DNA from: an uncultured Myxococcales bacterium
GTDB taxonomy: Bacteria; Myxococcota_A; UBA9042
DNA length: 49,354 nucleotides
Reading direction: 5' to 3'
Assembly (NCBI GenBank): GCA_903896545.1
Contig: CAITYF010000033.1
Coordinates: 1-49,354 of the forward strand
Every line of letters begins with the position of its first letter. The stretch's first letter is position 1. Of this stretch, positions 16,400 to 24,910 are shown piece by piece. A program made the translations under genes and the position numbers. The notes under the pieces were generated by a model. It made no database searches. It saw only the letters and a program-made list of their open reading frames with translations, and was not told the DNA's origin.

Positions 16400-17665
16400 A
16401 TGGCGACGCCCGTGAACAGTCCACTGCACCTCTTCCTGCCCCGCTGGGCTCCGTTCGCAGCGCTGCTGGCGTTTGCGTCTTTGGGTCTGGCGATGGGGAA
16501 CGCGGTGCTGCGCGTTCCGGTCGAGCAAGTGCCCGACCTGACGCTCCGTCTGGCCGCGCTGCTGACGGCGCCGCTGCCGCTCCTGGTGCTGCAAGTTGTG
16601 TCGACGCCGCCGCACGCAGCGACCCGGCGGATGCTGGGCGAGACAGCGACCCAGGTGCTGGCCGCGAGTCGGCGCGATGTGTTGCGATGGACAGCGGTCT
16701 TTGCCGTCGCGCCGCTGGCGATGGGCCTCCAAGGCCTGCGAACCGATGCCGCGCTGCTGATGCACGTCGCGTCTGTGCTGGGGGCGACGGTGCCGCTCGT
16801 TGCCGGCCTCTCACTTGCCGCGATGTTGCACGGCCTGCGCGTGATGGCGCGCGGCAAGAACGCTGGCTGGACCGCGGTTTCTGGTGGCGGCGCCTTCGGC
16901 CCGGCTGAAGCGGCGCCACTCTTGTATCTGCCCGCATTCGCGCTGATCGGCGGGCTCGCCCCTGTTGCATTCTTGGCCGCCGTTTGGAACGCACGTCCTG
17001 AGTGGCTCACGCCCACCGTCTGGCGTTTCCTGCCCGTCGTTGGCGCGCTGCTGGGTCTGCGTTTTGCAGCACGCGCGGTCAAGCACACGCGCGCGCACGT
17101 CCATGCAGGTTTGCGCGCCGCGGAACAAGCACACGCGAGTCGCTTTGCCCAGTCCGACGGTCTCGCGGAGCCGCCCGTTTGGCTCACCTTGGGCGTGCCC
17201 CCAGAACCGCTGCGTTTTCTCGCCCGCGCTTGGCACCGGCGCTGGCCTCTCTCGGCGCTGGCCACAGCCGCGCTCGCGGCAACAACCTTCGCACTTATCC
17301 CCAGCGACGCGCCAGCGTGGACGTGGTTCGTAACGGGTTGCGGCTTCGCGTTCGTCGCCTTCAGCCGCGTCCTCTCCCTCGACGCTGAGCCCGCCTGGCA
17401 CGCCACGCTCTGGCTCGGCAGCCACGTGCACCCACGCCGCCGTTCCGCCACGCGCCTCGGCTTTGGCCTCGCGGTGCCGGTTCTTCTGCTCGCCGGAATC
17501 AGCGTCTGGCAACGACAGGGCGCGACGCTCCTCGGATTGGTTGCCGGCATCGCGCTCGGCTGGTCGTGGATGGCGAACACGTGGAAGCGGCCGGTGTGGA
17601 TTCAACGCAGCGCGTGGCTGGTGTACGGCGCCGGGCTCATCGCCGCGGTTGTGGGGGCAAAGTGA
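16400..17665 (+). CDS. Multi-pass integral membrane protein, probable ABC transporter permease
   Basis: The protein has 421 residues, rich in Leu/Ala, with about eight to ten hydrophobic segments (for example FAALLAFASLGLAMG, LLTAPLPLLVLQVV, LLYLPAFALIGGLAPVAFLAAVW and the C-terminal WLVYGAGLIAAVVGA). I do not recognise the family by sequence. The permease call rests on context: its stop codon overlaps the GTG start of an ABC ATPase gene (GTGA), so the two are translationally coupled and should be made in equal amounts. It lies 63 bases after the hybrid kinase gene without an obvious terminator, so it may belong to the signalling operon. No ribosome binding site stands out at the ATG. Confidence 0.65.
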   Translation: MATPVNSPLHLFLPRWAPFAALLAFASLGLAMGNAVLRVPVEQVPDLTLRLAALLTAPLPLLVLQVVSTPPHAATRRMLGETATQVLAASRRDVLRWTAVFAVAPLAMGLQGLRTDAALLMHVASVLGATVPLVAGLSLAAMLHGLRVMARGKNAGWTAVSGGGAFGPAEAAPLLYLPAFALIGGLAPVAFLAAVWNARPEWLTPTVWRFLPVVGALLGLRFAARAVKHTRAHVHAGLRAAEQAHASRFAQSDGLAEPPVWLTLGVPPEPLRFLARAWHRRWPLSALATAALAATTFALIPSDAPAWTWFVTGCGFAFVAFSRVLSLDAEPAWHATLWLGSHVHPRRRSATRLGFGLAVPVLLLAGISVWQRQGATLLGLVAGIALGWSWMANTWKRPVWIQRSAWLVYGAGLIAAVVGAK

Positions 17666-18393
17666 CAGCGATCTTGCAGGCAAAAGGCCTCACGCAGCAG
17701 TATGGCACCCACACCGTTCTTGACGGCCTCGATCTGACACTCGACCGCGGGCAGATCGTCGTCGTGCTGGGTGAAAACGGCGCGGGTAAGTCGACGCTTT
17801 TGCGAACGCTCGCGTGTGAACTGCCGCTGGACGCGCGCGCCGGGCAGCTGGAAATCGCCGACGTGAACGCGGTGCAGAACCCGGAGCAGGCCGCCGAGCA
17901 CCTGATTCACGTGGCGCAGCACCCGCCCTTGGCTCCGGCGCTCACGCCGCAGGAGCATATCGACGCGCTCGTGGCTTTTCGCCGTTTGAACGCCGCAGAA
18001 ACGCAGACGAGGACCGCGCAGGTCGCTCAAGCCCTGCGGATCGAGGGCGTGTTGGGGCGTCCCGTGCGCGCGCTGTCGGGCGGAACGGCGCACAAAGTCG
18101 CGTTGATGTTGGCGTTTCTGTCACAGACCCCGCTGGTACTGCTCGACGAACCACACGCGGGGCTCGACGTGCGTTCCGCGCTGGCGCTCCGTCGACTGAT
18201 TCAGCAGAGCCGCGACGCAGGAACCGCGTTCGTGTTGGCAAGCCATCTGGCCGAAGCCACGCTGGCCATCGCCGACCGCGCGCTGGTGCTCTCCAAGGGT
18301 AAGTGGGCGCTGGATCTGGACGCCACAGCCTTGGCGGCATTTCAAGGTGACGCGCGGCGCTTTGAGGCCGCCGTGCTGCAAGCGATGGGGTGA
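17662..18393 (+). CDS. ABC transporter ATP-binding protein
   Basis: The protein has 243 residues from the GTG at 17662. Walker A is GENGAGKST (37-45), the signature is LSGGT in place of the usual LSGGQ, Walker B is LVLLDEPHAGLD, and a switch-region His follows in LASHL. It powers transport by the adjacent membrane protein at the inner membrane; substrate and direction cannot be told from sequence, though the lack of a binding-protein gene favours export. GTG is chosen because it overlaps the previous stop and has GGGGG 4 bases upstream; the longer frame from 17566 lies wholly inside the permease gene. The lhr gene begins 3 bases after its stop. Confidence 0.87.
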   Translation: MTAILQAKGLTQQYGTHTVLDGLDLTLDRGQIVVVLGENGAGKSTLLRTLACELPLDARAGQLEIADVNAVQNPEQAAEHLIHVAQHPPLAPALTPQEHIDALVAFRRLNAAETQTRTAQVAQALRIEGVLGRPVRALSGGTAHKVALMLAFLSQTPLVLLDEPHAGLDVRSALALRRLIQQSRDAGTAFVLASHLAEATLAIADRALVLSKGKWALDLDATALAAFQGDARRFEAAVLQAMG

Positions 18394-18396
18394 GGC

Positions 18397-21300
18397 GTGC
18401 TGGCGCACTTTGACGCGGACATCGCAGACTGGTTTCAAACCCGCTACGGCAAGCCAACAGCCGTGCAGGCAGAGACGTGGGCGGCGGTGATCGCGGGTCA
18501 ACACGTGCTGGCGACGGCGCCGACGGGCAGCGGCAAGACACTCGCAGCGTTCTTTTGGCCGCTGCACCAACTGCTCACCGGCGCGTGGCCAACGGGCCGC
18601 CTCAGCGTGCTGTACGTCTCGCCGCTCAAGGCGTTGGCCGCCGACATCCAGCGCAACCTACAAACGCCCCTCGACGCGCTGACCGCCCAACTGAACGCCA
18701 ACGGACGTCCTGTTCCCGCGCTGCGCGTACAGTTGCGGACGGGCGACACGACGCAGGTGGAGCGCCAGCGCATGCTGCGCAAACCACCGGAAATCCTCGC
18801 GACGACGCCGGAGAGTCTGCAGTTGCTGCTGCTTTCCGAGCGCGGTCGGGAAATGCTCGCGCACGTGCAGTTGATTGTGCTGGATGAAATTCACAACGTC
18901 GCCCAGAGCCGCCGCGGAACGTTGCTGATGGCGGGCGTTGAGCAACTAGCCGACATCGCAGATGAACCGCAGCGCGTGGCGCTGTCGGCGACCGTGCGGC
19001 CGTTGACGCGGATCGCCCAGTTTGTCGGCGGTTGGCAATCGGACGGACGACCGCGACCGGTGACGATCGTCGCCCCGCCTGCGCAGAAGACGCTGACGCT
19101 GGAAGTACGCGATGTGGCCTGGCTGACGCCACAGCCGGAGGACGAAGACGGCGCGTGGCCTGCAGTGGTGCGTTCGTGTCGGGAAATCGCGTGGCAGCAC
19201 ACAAGCACGCTCTTTTTCACCGGAAGTCGTCGCAGCGCCGAACGTTTGGCGCGGCTTCTTGCAGCCGACGACGAGGACCAGTGGGTCGCCGCGCACCACG
19301 GGTCGCTCTCCAAGGAGATCCGTCGTAGCGTCGAACATCGGCTGGCGCGCGGTGAGCTACGCGCGGTTGTTGCGACGTCGTCCCTCGAGCTAGGCATTGA
19401 CATCGGCGATCTGGATGAAGTCGTGCTGCTTGGCTCGCCGCGTTCAATCGCGTCGGCGATCCAGCGGGTCGGGCGCGCGGGGCACCACGTGGGCGCCACA
19501 AGTCATGGCACGCTCTTGCCGCTGCACGCTGTCGACGTGCTGGTGGCGGCGGCGCTCGTGCCACTCGTGCAAAACGGTCAGACCGAGGAAATCACGCCGA
19601 TCTGCGCGCCGCTGGACGTGCTGCCGCAGCTCCTCATCGGCTTGTGTTTGACGCAAGCGCGACAGCCGGACGCGCTGTACGACTTCCTGCGGCGAATCGA
19701 CGCCTACCACGAACTGGCGCGAGAGGATTTTGACAACGTGCTGGCGATGCTGCGTGGCGCGTACGGCGACGTGCGGATGCCCGCCTTGCTCGCGCGATTG
19801 GACGTCGACGCGCAAGGCAACGTGCTGGCGCGTGCCGGTGCCCGCCGCCTTTTGGCAGAGTCCGGCGGCGTCATCCCCGATCGCGGCTACTTCACGGCGC
19901 GCATCAGCGGAAGCGGCGCCAAGCTCGGCGAATTGGACGAGGAATTCGTCTGGGAGCGGCGCGTCGGCGACGAGTTTTCCATTGGCGCGCAGTCCTGGCG
20001 CGTGGAGCAGATCCTCGATGACGCGGTGGAAGTGTCGCCCGGTCGCGGCAATCGACCGATGGCGCCGTTCTGGCGTTCCGAAGAGGAAGCGATGCCAGCC
20101 GCGCTCGCCGCGTCCATTGCCGCGCTCTTGCAAAAGCTCGACCGCGAGCGCCACGCGCCGACCGAACTTCCGCAGTTGGATGCCCCGGCGCAGGGTCGGC
20201 TCCGCGACCTGGTGAAGCGGCAAGCGCAAGCGACGCGCGGTTTGCCGCACGCGCAGCGCCTCGTTGTGGAAGCCTGTCCGGCGCCGACGGCGCAGGCGGA
20301 GTCGGGCGGTAACCTGCAGATCATCGTGCACGCGCCTTGGGGCGGGATGACCCTGCGGCCGTGGGCGCTGGCCCTGCAAGCTGCGGCAGAACTGGACCGC
20401 GGTGAGACGTGGGTGGTGACGACGACGGATTTCTGCCTGGGCATCGCGGCACCGTGCACGCTGGATGACGTGGTTGAACTCCTGCGGCGCGTAACGAGCG
20501 AGCGCGTCGAACCACTACTGCGGCAAACACTCGGCAAGAGCGGACTTTTTGGCGCGCGGTTTCGCGAGGCCGCGGGACGCTCTCTGCTCCTGCCACGGCG
20601 ACCGAACAAGCGCATTCCCCTCTGGCTGACGCGGCAACGGGCCAAGCAAATGCTGCAAGTTGTCGGGAATCTCAGAGATTTCCCGCTCGTTACGGACGTC
20701 TGGCGCACGTGTCTGACGGAGTGGATGGATCTCCCGGCGCTCACGCAGCAGCTCAATCTCCTGCACGACGGCGCCATCGCCTTGGACGTCGTCCGCACGG
20801 CAGAGCCGTCGCCCTTGGCGCGCGGGCTGGTTTGGAGCGTCGTGAACGACGCCATGTACGACGACGATGTGCCGGATCAACGCGTCCCGCTTGGCGAGCG
20901 CGCGGTACAGGCAGCAGCGCGCGACGGTCAGCTGCGTGTGCCCGCGACGGTGCTGGCGGCGCTGCGTGGACGGCTGCTGCGGACCCTGCCCGGCTGGGCG
21001 CCCACGGACGAGGCGGACGCGCGCGCGTGGCTGTACGACCACGTTCTCGTGGCCGATGCGACGTGGCAAGCGCTGCATCGGGCGGCAGCGCTGGAGGGCG
21101 GAAGCTGGTCACCTGACTTGGCGGGCGAAGTGCAGCACTTTGCCGGGGGTGTCACGCGACGGGATCGCTTGAACCTCCTGCGCCGCGCGCACAACGATCC
21201 GCCCTTGTTGGCGCAGATCGCCCTGGAAATCCTCGCACACCACGGACCGCTCGCGCCGGAAGACCTCGCAGCGTTGCTGGACGCACCGACCGACAGCATC

Positions 21301-22638
21301 GCCTTGGCGTTGGAACCCGCCCGCGCGCAATGGAACGTCCTGCTGCGACCGGTCTGCCAAGGCGACGACGCGCCGCTTTGGTTGCTTCCCGAACAGATGG
21401 AACAGCTCCTGCGGCTGACGCGCGCGGCGCAACGGCCACGTCTCGCGCCGATGCCGCTCACCCGATGGCCCGCGTGGCGGGCTCAGTGGCAGGGTTTGGG
21501 CGAAAACGCCGACGCACAATCAGGTTCCGAGGCGGTCGAGCGCGCTTTGCAGCCGCTTTTTGGCCTACCCGTGGCGGCTGGGCTCTGGGAAGCGGACGTG
21601 CTGCCCGCGCGCGTGTCCGCGTATCAACCGGCTTGGTTGGACGCACTCGTGGACCAAACCGACCTCATGTGGCTTGGCAGCGCCGGGCAAAAGGTCGCTT
21701 TCCTCCCACGCGACGCGCTGGAATTGTTCCACGACGGTGCGCCTGTCGCGCAAACGCTACTGCCGGATCCTTTTGCGCGGTACAGCGTGGACGCCGTGGC
21801 CAAACGGCACAACCGCGGACTTGCGTCGACCGCGACTGAACTTTGGCACCTCGCGTTTCAGGGCGCCGTGACCAACGACAGCGTGCAGGCGTTGCGACTG
21901 GGTCTGCGCGCGGATTTTGCGCCGCAGACAGACCCGCCGCCGTCGCGGCGCGTGGGGCGCACGAACAACCAGGGGCGGCTCCACCCTGGCGCTTGGCAAT
22001 CGCTGCACGTCCAGCCGCCGAGCGACGCGCTCGATGAAGCAGACCGCAATCGCGAGCGTGTACGACAGCTTGCGGACCGCCACGGCATCTTGTTTCGCGA
22101 GGCGCTGGCCCAAGAAGTAGCGCCATCGACTTGGCAACGGCTTCTGCCGACGATGCGGGCGTTGGAATTGGCGGGCGAGCTGGTCGCCGGCCATTTTGTA
22201 GAAGGGATTCAGGGGCTACAGCTCGCACTTCCCCGCGCGTTGGAGCGCGTCCGGACTGGCGTGGAGCCGCGCGCGCTCTGGCACGCGGCGCACGACCCGG
22301 CTTCCGCGTGTGGGCTGGACATCGCCGGACTGCGCGGCGTGCTGCCGTCTCGCCTCGCCGGAACGCACCTCCTGTGGCACGGGGAAACGCTCGTTGCCTT
22401 GGTTCGACGCGGCGGCACGGTGCTCGAACCGCAAGTCCCAGCGGACGACGGCCGACTCGCAGCGTGTTTGGCGGCGTTTCTCGCCCGAACGACGCGCACA
22501 CAGAGCGGCGCCCATGGCTGGGTCATCGAGAAGATCGGCGACGACACGGCGGCGCGCTCCAGCTACCGCAACGTGCTGACCAGCCTTGGTTTTCAGGCGG
22601 AAATGCATGACCTCGCCTGGCGTCGCTGGGCCGGCTGA
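18397..22638 (+). CDS. lhr: Lhr-like ATP-dependent DNA/RNA helicase, long form
   Basis: The protein has 1413 residues. The first ~430 residues are a superfamily 2 helicase core: Q-motif-like PTAVQAETW, Walker A APTGSGKT (41-48), SPLKALAADI, TTPESL, DEIH box (163-166), SAT (197-199), then FFTGSRRSAERL, ATSSLELGIDIG and the QRVGRAGH arginine-finger motif. The remainder matches the long Lhr layout, with Lhr-core and a large C-terminal region including a GRW-like 'SLHVQP' section. Lhr unwinds 3'-5' and is linked to DNA repair in mycobacteria and E. coli. The start is a GTG 3 bases after the ABC ATPase stop with a GTGAGG-type site. The length is a little shorter than E. coli Lhr (about 1540) and looks complete. 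Confidence 0.93.
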   Translation: MLAHFDADIADWFQTRYGKPTAVQAETWAAVIAGQHVLATAPTGSGKTLAAFFWPLHQLLTGAWPTGRLSVLYVSPLKALAADIQRNLQTPLDALTAQLNANGRPVPALRVQLRTGDTTQVERQRMLRKPPEILATTPESLQLLLLSERGREMLAHVQLIVLDEIHNVAQSRRGTLLMAGVEQLADIADEPQRVALSATVRPLTRIAQFVGGWQSDGRPRPVTIVAPPAQKTLTLEVRDVAWLTPQPEDEDGAWPAVVRSCREIAWQHTSTLFFTGSRRSAERLARLLAADDEDQWVAAHHGSLSKEIRRSVEHRLARGELRAVVATSSLELGIDIGDLDEVVLLGSPRSIASAIQRVGRAGHHVGATSHGTLLPLHAVDVLVAAALVPLVQNGQTEEITPICAPLDVLPQLLIGLCLTQARQPDALYDFLRRIDAYHELAREDFDNVLAMLRGAYGDVRMPALLARLDVDAQGNVLARAGARRLLAESGGVIPDRGYFTARISGSGAKLGELDEEFVWERRVGDEFSIGAQSWRVEQILDDAVEVSPGRGNRPMAPFWRSEEEAMPAALAASIAALLQKLDRERHAPTELPQLDAPAQGRLRDLVKRQAQATRGLPHAQRLVVEACPAPTAQAESGGNLQIIVHAPWGGMTLRPWALALQAAAELDRGETWVVTTTDFCLGIAAPCTLDDVVELLRRVTSERVEPLLRQTLGKSGLFGARFREAAGRSLLLPRRPNKRIPLWLTRQRAKQMLQVVGNLRDFPLVTDVWRTCLTEWMDLPALTQQLNLLHDGAIALDVVRTAEPSPLARGLVWSVVNDAMYDDDVPDQRVPLGERAVQAAARDGQLRVPATVLAALRGRLLRTLPGWAPTDEADARAWLYDHVLVADATWQALHRAAALEGGSWSPDLAGEVQHFAGGVTRRDRLNLLRRAHNDPPLLAQIALEILAHHGPLAPEDLAALLDAPTDSIALALEPARAQWNVLLRPVCQGDDAPLWLLPEQMEQLLRLTRAAQRPRLAPMPLTRWPAWRAQWQGLGENADAQSGSEAVERALQPLFGLPVAAGLWEADVLPARVSAYQPAWLDALVDQTDLMWLGSAGQKVAFLPRDALELFHDGAPVAQTLLPDPFARYSVDAVAKRHNRGLASTATELWHLAFQGAVTNDSVQALRLGLRADFAPQTDPPPSRRVGRTNNQGRLHPGAWQSLHVQPPSDALDEADRNRERVRQLADRHGILFREALAQEVAPSTWQRLLPTMRALELAGELVAGHFVEGIQGLQLALPRALERVRTGVEPRALWHAAHDPASACGLDIAGLRGVLPSRLAGTHLLWHGETLVALVRRGGTVLEPQVPADDGRLAACLAAFLARTTRTQSGAHGWVIEKIGDDTAARSSYRNVLTSLGFQAEMHDLAWRRWAG

Positions 22639-22738
22639 TGCGCCCGACAATTCCATGACATTCGCCGCGTTGAACGCGGTTCACGCAGGAGCAAAACCGC
22701 TACACTCCGCCGCGGCTACGCTTGGCCTTGGGGTACCT

Positions 22739-24124
22739 GTGGAACATACGCACCGCACAATTATTGAGCCGTTTCGCATTCGTGCGGTTGAACCTCTGGG
22801 GATTACGACGCGCGCCGAACGCGAAGTGGCGCTTGAACGCGCGTCGTTCAACCCATTCGCCCTGCACGCCGACGAAGTGCTGATCGACCTGCTGACCGAC
22901 TCCGGTACCGGCGCGATGTCCGCGGCTCAGTGGGCAGCGATCATGATTGGCGACGAGTCCTACGCGGGTTCTCGGTCGTTCTACCGGCTGGAATCTGTGG
23001 TGCGCGAGCTGACGGGCATTCGTCACGTCATTCCGACCCACCAAGGACGCGCCGCCGAGCACATCTTGTTCTCTGCACTTCTGAAGCCCGGCAACGTGGT
23101 ACCTGCCAACGCACACTTCGACACGACGCGCGCCAACGTGGAATTCCTGGGCGCGATCGCCGTCGACCTGCTGCGGGACGAAGCGATGGACCCGCAGGCG
23201 GATTTGCCGTTCAAAGGTGACGTCGACGTGGTGAAACTGCGCGAAGTGCTGGTCCGTGAACGCGGCAACGTCCCGTGCGTCATGGTGACCATCACGAACA
23301 ACCGCGGCGGTGGTCAACCGGTCAGCATGGGCAACCTGAAGGCAGTGCGCGCGCTGTGCGACGAATTCGGCGTGCCGATGTTCCTCGACGCCGCGCGATT
23401 TGCTGAAAATAGCTGGCTCATCAAGATGCGCGAACCCGGTCAAGGCGCTCGGACCGCGACGGAAATCGCCCACGAGACGTTCCGCCTGGCCGATGGCTTC
23501 ACGATTTCCGCCAAGAAGGACGGTCTGGTCAACATCGGCGGTCTGCTGGGCATCAACAACGACGCGCTCGCCGACCTGTGCCGCACGCGGCTGATTCTGA
23601 CCGAGGGCTTCCCGACCTACGGCGGCTTGGCTGGACGCGACCTGGAGGCACTCGCGCAAGGTCTGAAGGAAGTTCTGGACGAGGATTACCTGCACTATCG
23701 CCACGCGTCGGTCCGGTACGTTTTTGACCGTCTGGACGCGATGGGCGTGCCGATGATGCGCCCGCCGGGTGGCCACGCGGTGTACCTGGACGGCGGCGCT
23801 TTTGCCGCACACCTGCCCAAGAGCCAGTTCCCCGGATTGTCGCTGACCAACGCACTGTATCTCGAAGGCGGCGTACGCGGCGTGGAGGTCGGTTCGCTGA
23901 TGTTTGGCAAGCCGGCGACAGGGACGGAGCCCGAAGAGTTCGCGACGCTCGAACTGGTGCGTCTGACCTTCCCGCGGCGTACGTATACGCAGAGCCACAT
24001 GGACTACTTGGTCGAAGTCGTGGCCCACGTCTGGGAGAATCGTGCGAGCCTGCCGGGATACCGGATCGTCGAGCAGCGGCCGGTGCTGCGGGCGTTTACC
24101 GCGAAAATGGCGCCGATTGCCTGA
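22739..24124 (+). CDS. tnaA: Tryptophanase (tryptophan indole-lyase)
   Basis: The protein has 461 residues from a GTG start and belongs to the beta-eliminating lyases. It begins EPFRIRAVEP and has LLTDSGTGAMS, PTHQGRAAEH, GGQPVSM, LDAARFAEN and the PLP lysine in SAKKDGLV (K260). It would split tryptophan to indole, pyruvate and ammonia in the cytoplasm. Tyrosine phenol-lyase is the close alternative, but the FDTT motif (Asp128) and GVEVG keep the residues I know from tryptophanase, where the phenol-lyase has Thr and Arg. GTG at 22739 has GGGG 5 bases upstream and gives the family length; an earlier ATG at 22655 would add 28 residues. A weak TACACT -10 element lies at 22701. No tnaC-like Trp leader peptide is seen. 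Confidence 0.9.
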   Translation: MEHTHRTIIEPFRIRAVEPLGITTRAEREVALERASFNPFALHADEVLIDLLTDSGTGAMSAAQWAAIMIGDESYAGSRSFYRLESVVRELTGIRHVIPTHQGRAAEHILFSALLKPGNVVPANAHFDTTRANVEFLGAIAVDLLRDEAMDPQADLPFKGDVDVVKLREVLVRERGNVPCVMVTITNNRGGGQPVSMGNLKAVRALCDEFGVPMFLDAARFAENSWLIKMREPGQGARTATEIAHETFRLADGFTISAKKDGLVNIGGLLGINNDALADLCRTRLILTEGFPTYGGLAGRDLEALAQGLKEVLDEDYLHYRHASVRYVFDRLDAMGVPMMRPPGGHAVYLDGGAFAAHLPKSQFPGLSLTNALYLEGGVRGVEVGSLMFGKPATGTEPEEFATLELVRLTFPRRTYTQSHMDYLVEVVAHVWENRASLPGYRIVEQRPVLRAFTAKMAPIA

Positions 24125-24205
24125 CCAGGACGACTTTTGTCCACCAGGTGGCACACCGCGGCTCGTGCAGGTTTGAGCGCGAACTTCGGTCAGACTGTGT
24201 AGACG

Positions 24206-24910
24206 CTACTGCAGCTGCACCCGACGCTTCCAGCTCGCGCAGCGCCGCGCGACGCCCTTGGGCGTGTCACACCGGCGAACGTCAAAAGCCAACGTGTCGC
24301 CAACGCGCAGCCCCAGGATTGCGAACGGCAAGAGGCACTCCGCAACCCACTCTTCATCGTCATCGTGCGCGTCGTTCAGCGTGCCATCCATTTCCACCGC
24401 GCACGTCGCGTGGGGCAGGTTCGGCTTCTCACCCGTAGCCGCGCCATTTTCCCGAACAACGCCGTTGGCTGCCACGCGCAGATCGTAGGTCGTGCCGTCA
24501 TCGACCCGACTCAAGTGCACGTGAAAGAGGTCATCGTTGGCGTCAGGTGAATCGGTCTTTTGCGTCTTGGCGACGATGTCCTCGTCCGCCGCGTACAGGC
24601 CAAGCAGCAGCCGCTGACCGTCCGTCGCGATGCGCAGCTCAGAATGCGGCACGGCGAGCGAACCGCTGACGTCATCGCGAAAACCACCGGAGTGCGCAGC
24701 TTCCCGCCACGCGGGCTCGGACAACTCGCCGTCGACAGCGAGAGTCGCCTGCAACCGCGGCGCCAGGAGCGGCACTTCGGGCGGTGGAACGGGCTTGGGC
24801 ATCGGCGCCTTGACCGGCGGCGCGACGGTACGCGTCGGCGGACGTCGGCAACCCGACGCCACGACACAGGTCAGCAGCAGGATGGTCAGATTACGGCGCA
24901 GGGGAACCAT
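24206..24910 (-). CDS. Lipoprotein with CBM9/DOMON-like beta-sandwich domain
   Basis: The protein has 234 residues. A basic start and hydrophobic stretch end in VASGC (Cys at about 21), a lipoprotein signal. A Pro-rich spacer follows, then a domain at about 50-232 resembling carbohydrate-binding module family 9. Seen are LAVDGELSEPAWREAA, SELRIATDGQRLLLGLYAADEDI, ANDDLFHVHLSR, YDLRVAANGVV and EEWVAECLLPFAILG. This module type is often fused to hydrolases or stands alone in envelope proteins; ligand unknown. The start overlaps the 3' end of the metallophosphoesterase gene by 20 bases, so they are probably one operon. The gene is convergent with tnaA across 81 bases, where I see no convincing terminator. 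Confidence 0.72.
   Translation of the reverse strand: MVPLRRNLTILLLTCVVASGCRRPPTRTVAPPVKAPMPKPVPPPEVPLLAPRLQATLAVDGELSEPAWREAAHSGGFRDDVSGSLAVPHSELRIATDGQRLLLGLYAADEDIVAKTQKTDSPDANDDLFHVHLSRVDDGTTYDLRVAANGVVRENGAATGEKPNLPHATCAVEMDGTLNDAHDDDEEWVAECLLPFAILGLRVGDTLAFDVRRCDTPKGVARRCASWKRRVQLQ

Noticed and set aside
22639..22738. tnaC-type attenuator leader ahead of tryptophanase
   Set aside because: No short frame with a Trp codon near its end and no Rho-type site could be seen in the 100-base gap.
24125..24205. Terminator between convergent tnaA and the CBM9-like gene
   Set aside because: CCACC-A-GGTGG is a palindrome but its one-base loop and missing T-run make a working terminator doubtful.
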